Shown piece by piece: positions 59,351 through 64,000 of a stretch of 64,000 nucleotides of DNA (positions are counted from its first letter, which is position 1; every line of letters begins with the position of its first letter). The notes under the pieces were generated by a model that was not told where the DNA came from, did not search any database, and was given only the letters and a program-made list of their open reading frames with translations. The position numbers and the translations under genes are program-made. Source of the DNA: Symbiodinium natans (lineage: Eukaryota > Sar > Dinophyceae > Suessiales > Symbiodiniaceae); assembly GCA_905221605.1 (NCBI GenBank), contig CAJNDS010000424.1:684978-748977 (forward strand), in the 5' to 3' direction.

Positions 59351-59880
59351 AGAGTGGTCTCAGGATGGGCTATTGGGCCCTGTAACCCTCATAATCCCTA
59401 AACCCTGAACCCCAAACCCTAAACCCTAAACCCGAAACCCATAAACCCATAAACAGCCCTATAAAGGCCCTTTTTTATGGGTTATAAGGTCTACTGGCGC
59501 TAGAATCCCCATAAACAGCCCTATAAGGCCCCTTTTTTAAGGGTTGTAAGGTCTAGAATCCCCTATAAAACAGAAACCCTACCTAAAGAGACCATCAGCC
59601 CATGTAAGTTATGAGGTCTAGTAGCCAATCCTGGTGCATCCTAAATCCTATTAGGTCCTTTTAACCCCATAAACAGCCCCATACGGGCCCTTGTTTGAGG
59701 ATTCTAAGGTCTATAGCCCGCATAAACAGCCCCATAAAGGCCCGATAACCCCCATAAACAGCCCCAAGAAGGCCCCTGTTTAAGGGTTCTAAGGTCTACT
59801 AGAACCCACATAAACAGCCCTGTAAACGCCCTTTTCTGAGGGTTCTAAGGTCGAATAGCCGATCCTGGTGCATCCTAAGT
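59351..59880. repeat. Family G tandem inverted-repeat region
   Basis: Begins GATGGGCTATTGGGCCC directly after a CAG, then has several repeats of CCCCATAAACAGCCC.ATAA and GGCCC.TTTT.AGGGTT.TAAGGTCTA. A compact copy is at 61338-61429. Confidence 0.6.
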
Positions 59881-59984
59881 CCTTCAGCTGCTCGTGACGT
59901 TCCAGGAAGCGAATGTCCACCGTGAGGCTGAGAATCAAGCCAACCAGGCCCTTCTGAGTTGGCCGGCGTGTGGGGTTAGGGTTT

Positions 59985-60054
59985 GGGGTTTGGGGTTTAG
60001 GGTTTAGGGTTTAGGGTTTAGGGTTTAGGGTTTAGGGTTTAGGGTTTAGGGTTA
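59985..60054. repeat. TTTAGGG array after an exon-like segment
   Basis: About nine units following the segment 59890-59970. Confidence 0.9.
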
Positions 60055-60969
60055 GGGAGCTTCATGACGTTGGAACAGTTTCAGATGAGTGTTGGAGCTT
60101 TCAGAGGCTGGCATATGTCGCCTCTGAGCCCGGCTTACGTTTGGGCCTGTCCTCGCCATCCTCTGTCCAGGACAGCTCTCCCACTTTCGTGCTGGCCCAT
60201 CATCCCATTGCCAGGGCCCCTAAACCATAAACCCTAAACCCCTCAACCCTAAACCCTAGACCCGAACCCTAAACCCTAGCCCTAAACCCTAAACTCGCCA
60301 GGACCGCCTGGCAACGTTGGTGAGCTTGATAGATTCCGGGGAGCTGCTGGTGAAAGTGGACGGCGGAGAGGCGCTCAAAGGGCGTGGTGTAAAGAGTTGG
60401 GGCCTTGCAGCTGTGGACGCAAATCCCAACTGGTACCCTTCCTGGCGCCCTCATTTCCCACAATATGGGGTACCCACTTCCAGGATTTCCTACAGCAAGC
60501 ATTAAATGGTTAAACTTTGGTTGGGGTTTGTTTCGGGATTCCCCACTCTCGAGACCCAGCTGGGCAGATATGTTGCTTCAACGGTCAACTGGGGCGCTCC
60601 AGGAAGAAATACTGGATCCTCGTCCTAGTACCGTTGTGGTGGCGAGCACCGTCGAGCGACCAGCTGGTGCAAGCCTCATTGCCTCTGCAGTGGGAGTGGA
60701 GGGCATGGGGTTTCGAGGTTGGGTTAAAGCGTGCCTGGGTTGTATACACGATCTGCATGGGGAGCCCACGTCTGAATGCTTGCTCCCTGCGACGCCTGTG
60801 ACTTCCAACCTAAACCCTATAAACCCTAAGCCCTAAACCGTAAACCCGAAACCCTAAACCCTAAACCCTAAACCCTACGCCCGCAAAGGCTGCCCGGTAC
60901 TGCTGCTCTACGACGAGGAAAACCTTGTCCAGGCCGAAGTCCTGGCCTACATGGGCAGGCAGCGACACG

Positions 60970-61072
60970 GGGATTTTGCAAGAACAGGGGATTCCTAAAT
61001 TAGACCTGCAAATAGTAGGATCACCTGATAAGAAAGGACCCCAATAAAGGTACCCCGAATATCGTATACCCC
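60970..61072. mobile_element. Inverted-repeat element, family P copy
   Basis: GGGGATTTTGCAAGAACAGGGG and CCCCGAATATCGTATACCCCC termini with AAATAGTAGGATCACC inside. It directly follows an exon-like segment. Confidence 0.6.
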
Positions 61073-61337
61073 CACACCATCTTTTCAGGGTTGAGGGTTC
61101 ACCGGCTTTAGGGAGGCTTGGGCTGTAGCAGTTTGAAGGCTTGGGGCTCAATCCATCTTCGCGTTCGAAAAACCCTTGTGTGGTCTGAACCCTAAACCCT
61201 AAACCCTAAACCCTAAACCCTAAACCCTAAACCCTAAGACCAGGCACCTGGGCAGCCGCCACCGCCACTTGGCAAAACTGGAGACGTACCTCGTACCTAG
61301 CACTATCCCTTCGAAGGCCTTTGCAAGAGCCAGGATG

Positions 61338-61429
61338 GGCTATTAGGCCCCATGATCCCCATAATCAACCCTATAAAGGGCCTCTTTAAAGGGTTGCAGG
61401 GCCTAATAGCCCGTCCTGGAGTCCTTCCA
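61338..61429. mobile_element. Introner-like element, family G, possible GA-AG intron
   Basis: Starts GATGGGCTATTAGGCCC and ends GGGCCTAATAGCCCGTCCTGGAG. Flanking frames FEGLCKSQ and SFQAWRKVCD join in phase 0 if the element is removed. Confidence 0.6.
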
Positions 61430-61747
61430 AGCTTGGCGCAAGGTGTGCGATACCAGTCCGGCGGTGTTCCAGAGGACACGGGAAGAGCTTCCACTCTCGT
61501 GCGCAAGCCACTGCTGCAGCTGACTCTCCTGATCATGACGTTCGCCTTCAGCTTGTGGTGCAAAGTCCCAGTGTGCTGCCGCAGGAATGGCTCAGTGTAG
61601 ACTGGCAGACCATGGCAAAATGTCAAGGGGCCCCTTGTTTTTTCACCCCCCCACCCTGTTTTTTAAATCCCCCCCCCCGCCCCCCTGTTGTTCCAACCCC
61701 CGAACCTGTCAGCAGGCTCCAGCGCTCGAACCCCCGTTTTAAGGGTT

Positions 61748-61842
61748 TACGAGAATCAGGCACCATAATAGAGACCCCAAATAGTAGAATCCCCTGATAA
61801 TACGGACCCCCAATAGGGCACCCCTAATATCGTAAGCCCCCC
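61748..61842. mobile_element. Inverted-repeat element, family P copy
   Basis: Core CCCCAAATAGTAGAATCCCC and end CCCCTAATATCGTAAGCCCCCC match the family. Confidence 0.6.
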
Positions 61843-62015
61843 AAATGGGCTGAAGCAGATAACCCTAAACCCTAAACCCTAAACCTTATTTGGGTTGGTG
61901 GTCTCTTTAAGTAGAGTTTCTGTTTTACAGGGCATCTATGCAGGGTTCTTAGTACGGTAGCTAGGGGCTATATTGAGGTATAAGGGTAGCAGATAAAGAG
62001 GCCACCGGCCCTTAT

Positions 62016-62111
62016 CACCTAAACCCTAAACCCTAAACCCTAAACCCTAAACCCTAAACCCTAAACCCTAAACCCTAAACCCTAAACCCTAAACCCTAAA
62101 CCCTAAACCCT
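62016..62111. repeat. CCCTAAA array, about 13 units
   Basis: Perfect C-rich array, just before the exon-like segment at 62118. Confidence 0.95.
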
Positions 62112-62523
62112 ATTTGAAGAAGCATCCTGCAGGAGCTCGAGGTCGACTTGAATGTACCTCGGACGGCGCAAAGGGGTTTAGGGTTTAGGGTTTAGGGTTC
62201 AGGGTTCAGGGTTTAGGGTCCTATACTATTTTGGGGGTCCATTTTAGGCGTCCCTGTTTTCGTAAACCCCCAAGTCGGATTGCTGATGTGTTGGGCAGCA
62301 GACAGCAGGCCAAAACCCCTTAGGTTGCATGGTTTTAGAGTTTTAGGGTTTAGGGTTTAGGGTTTAGGGTTTTAGAGTTTAGGGTTTCAGGGTGTCCCGA
62401 CTCAAAGCTGAGGAAATGAATCACAGCCTGCTGCGCTTCGCAAGCCTCCGCGAGTTCGAAGAAGCCCGGATCGCGCGGCCTGGTCGCGGAGTCCATCCCA
62501 CCGTTGAGTCTTTGAGGGTCAGT

Positions 62524-62590
62524 GAGTTTAGGGTTTAGGGTTTAGGGTTTAGGGTTTAGGGTTTAGGGTTTAGGGTTTATCGTTTAGGGT
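62524..62590. repeat. TTTAGGG array after an exon-like segment
   Basis: About nine units, following the open segment 62401-62520. A family P copy in the opposite orientation (62592-62690) follows. Confidence 0.9.
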
Positions 62591-63521
62591 GGGGGTTTCC
62601 GAAATTAGGGGTGCCTTATTCGGGTCCTGATTATCAGGGAATCCTACGATTTTGGGGGGTCTAGTTTAGGGCCCCTTCTCTTCGTAAACTTTTTGTTGTC
62701 AGTCTGACCTCAGATGCACGGTTAAAGGTTGCCTGCCAGCCCCTGGATTGCAGTTGCCTTGGCATTCCCGGTCAGGTACTGCAAGCAGGTAGTGGAGGAC
62801 TGAGTGATCAAGTCGGGATGTTTCTTGAGGTGTCTTTGGCTTGTTTGGAAGGCTACTGAATTTTGAAAGGTTCCGTCGGCTTTGCTAGGGTAATTGGGGT
62901 CGTTTCGGGCTTATGAGAGTTCATCGGGGCTGGGTAGGGTTTTAGAAGGTTGTAGGGTAGCCTGCGGCCCGAACCAGAATGCGGACAGGACGGGCGGTAT
63001 ATAGAGGATGCGATTACAGGCAACCGCAGCTCATTGGCAGTTAGTTGCATTGCCATTGCTGCGATTTCCCGGGTTTGTATCTCTCGGAGCCTTGCTGGAG
63101 CTTAGAACAGATGTGTTCCTTTTGTTCGTTCCCCCCCCCCCCCCCACCGCCACGAATCAGTGGCTTCGGTTTCATTGTCCTGCACCTGCTTTCAGCTTAA
63201 GCCTTTTTTTCCAAGGCGTGGACATTTCCGAGCAGATTGTGCGGGTGCAAATGGAGGTCCTCCCAGTTTATGGTCTCCATGACTTGAGCTCAATTAAGTT
63301 AATCCAATAAACCCCAGACAGCGGCTCTGTTTGTGAACACATGTTCTCTGAGAGACGAGTGATCCACCAGCCACTCGCAGATCAAGTCCTCTCCATGACT
63401 TGCTTGATTTGAAACAGCATCTTCGAGTTTCCATGCCTCACCCCCCCCCCCCCCAAAAAAAAAAAAAACCCAAAGCCCAAAACTCCAAACCCTCAGCAAA
63501 CAAACCCCAAAGGCCAAACCT

Positions 63522-63600
63522 GAGTGGGGGATTTAGGGGACCCCCAATATCTTCCCCAAATAGTAGGATTCCCTTATAATTCAGACTCGAACAAGGTACC
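63522..63600. mobile_element. Family P element fused to a CCCTAAA array
   Basis: GGGGGATTTAGGGGACCCCC start and the core CCCCAAATAGTAGGATTCCC; the right end is replaced by CCTAAACCCTATAAACC units. Confidence 0.55.
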
Positions 63601-64000
63601 TAAACCCTATAAACCTATAAACCCTAAACCTTAAACCTTACGGAAGCCCCCAAGTCAGGTGCGAAAGCTGCCCGATCCGGACAGCATCAGGCCCGGCCCT
63701 GGACGCTTGAGAGGTGGTCTTGTCGGGTTTAGGGTTTAGGGTCTAGGGTTTAGGGTTTAGTGTTTAGGGATTGTTTGAGGGCTGGCTTGGGCGCCTGTGG
63801 AGGAGGGCTACGGTTGAGGGTTTGGGGTAGGGTTCAGGGTTTAGAGTTTAGGGTTATAGTTACATAGGTGACCTATAGGTGTTGTAATTTGTTACGTTTG
63901 CAGCTGCAACATGTAGGGAGCTCGGAACCCCAAAAGCTTAGAGGCACATGGCTTTCGACGACCTGGAATGGATCTCAGACACTTCTTTTCACCTCGGAGA

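Larger units (their letters stand above)
55855..64000 (+). other. Exon-like segments of unassigned plus-strand gene(s)
   Basis: Best segments: 57195-57240 (VEVHELIFTISGPGE), 57325-57398 (WSDLSRRWEGAFIFNVKGAP), 59049-59110, 59261-59350 (AYAHASRAKVQILLRRVGET), 59890-59970 (LLVTFQEANVHREAENQANQ), 60302-60390 (DRLATLVSLIDSGELLVKVD), 60881-60975 (GCPVLLLYDEENLVQAEVLA), 61238-61290, 61430-61530 (SFQAWRKVCDTSPAVFQRTR), 62118-62172 (ELEVDLNVPRTAQR), 62401-62520 (LKAEEMNHSLLRFASLREFE), 63213-63290 (GVDISEQIVRVQMEVLPVYG), 63661-63720 and an open ATG frame at the window edge from 63953 (MAFDDLEWISDTSFHLG). No domain was recognised. Stretches between them are arrays, inverted-repeat elements or featureless (for example 58160-58880). 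Confidence 0.35.

Noticed and set aside
18381-63770. True chromosome end
   Set aside because: Arrays are short, occur in both orientations and lie inside phase-consistent introns, so they are interstitial.
18381-63770. CRISPR arrays
   Set aside because: The repeats are 7-9 bases in tandem without spacers.
1-64000. tRNA or rRNA genes
   Set aside because: No stretch resembling conserved rRNA cores or a tRNA cloverleaf was noticed by eye; a covariance-model scan was not possible.
1-64000. Relict spliced-leader sequence (sign of retrotransposed mRNA)
   Set aside because: I looked for the TTTTGGCTCAAG core and its complement and did not see it; an exact search would settle this.

Overview
The window reads as nuclear DNA of a dinoflagellate, probably of the Symbiodinium/Suessiales kind. 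Four things point there: dozens of interstitial plant-type TTTAGGG/CCCTAAA arrays; small exons with GT, GC and GA donors; a large multi-exon member of the lysine/alanine-rich, methyltransferase-like protein family known from dinoflagellate genomes; and a second multicopy dinoflagellate family. No bacterial operon, rRNA, tRNA or CRISPR array is visible. All gene calls come from reading frames, motifs and splice phase, because no search could be run.

Layout. (1) About 379-18380, minus strand: a very large non-LTR (LINE-like) retroelement. ORF1 is basic and gag-like. ORF2 starts two bases after the ORF1 stop and stays open for about 3,737 codons. It holds membrane segments and at least four tandem modules, then RNase H, APE-type endonuclease, reverse transcriptase and C2H2 zinc fingers in that order. 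Two frameshifts break this copy. Its 5' side abuts telomere-like repeats. (2) 18.4-32.2 kb, plus strand: a formin-type FH2 gene cut into short exons by telomere-like arrays and small inverted-repeat insertions, further unassigned exon-like pieces, a Merlin/IS1595-type transposase with an adjacent GRF zinc-finger gene (28.7-30.7 kb), and exons of a second FH2 domain (31.0-32.1 kb). (3) 32.8-34.65 kb, minus strand: the last exon of a dinoflagellate multicopy family of unknown function. (4) 45.9-35.8 kb, minus strand: one methyltransferase-like gene of about 22 exons. Many junctions are phase-consistent, and its introns contain telomere-like arrays, a dispersed repeat of about 400 bp and AT microsatellites. 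(5) 46-64 kb, plus strand: coiled-coil-like exons, a parvulin prolyl isomerase gene (51.0-54.0 kb), the start of a second parvulin-like domain (55.07 kb) and many exon-like fragments.

The most unusual general features are two. First, introns seem to be built from insertions: at least seven families of short inverted-repeat elements, several of whose termini coincide with splice sites. Second, telomere-like arrays tend to be G-rich just after an exon and C-rich just before the next, so they could pair across introns. Genes switch from plus to minus near 32.3-32.8 kb (convergent) and from minus to plus near 46 kb (divergent), which fits the unidirectional gene blocks known in dinoflagellates.
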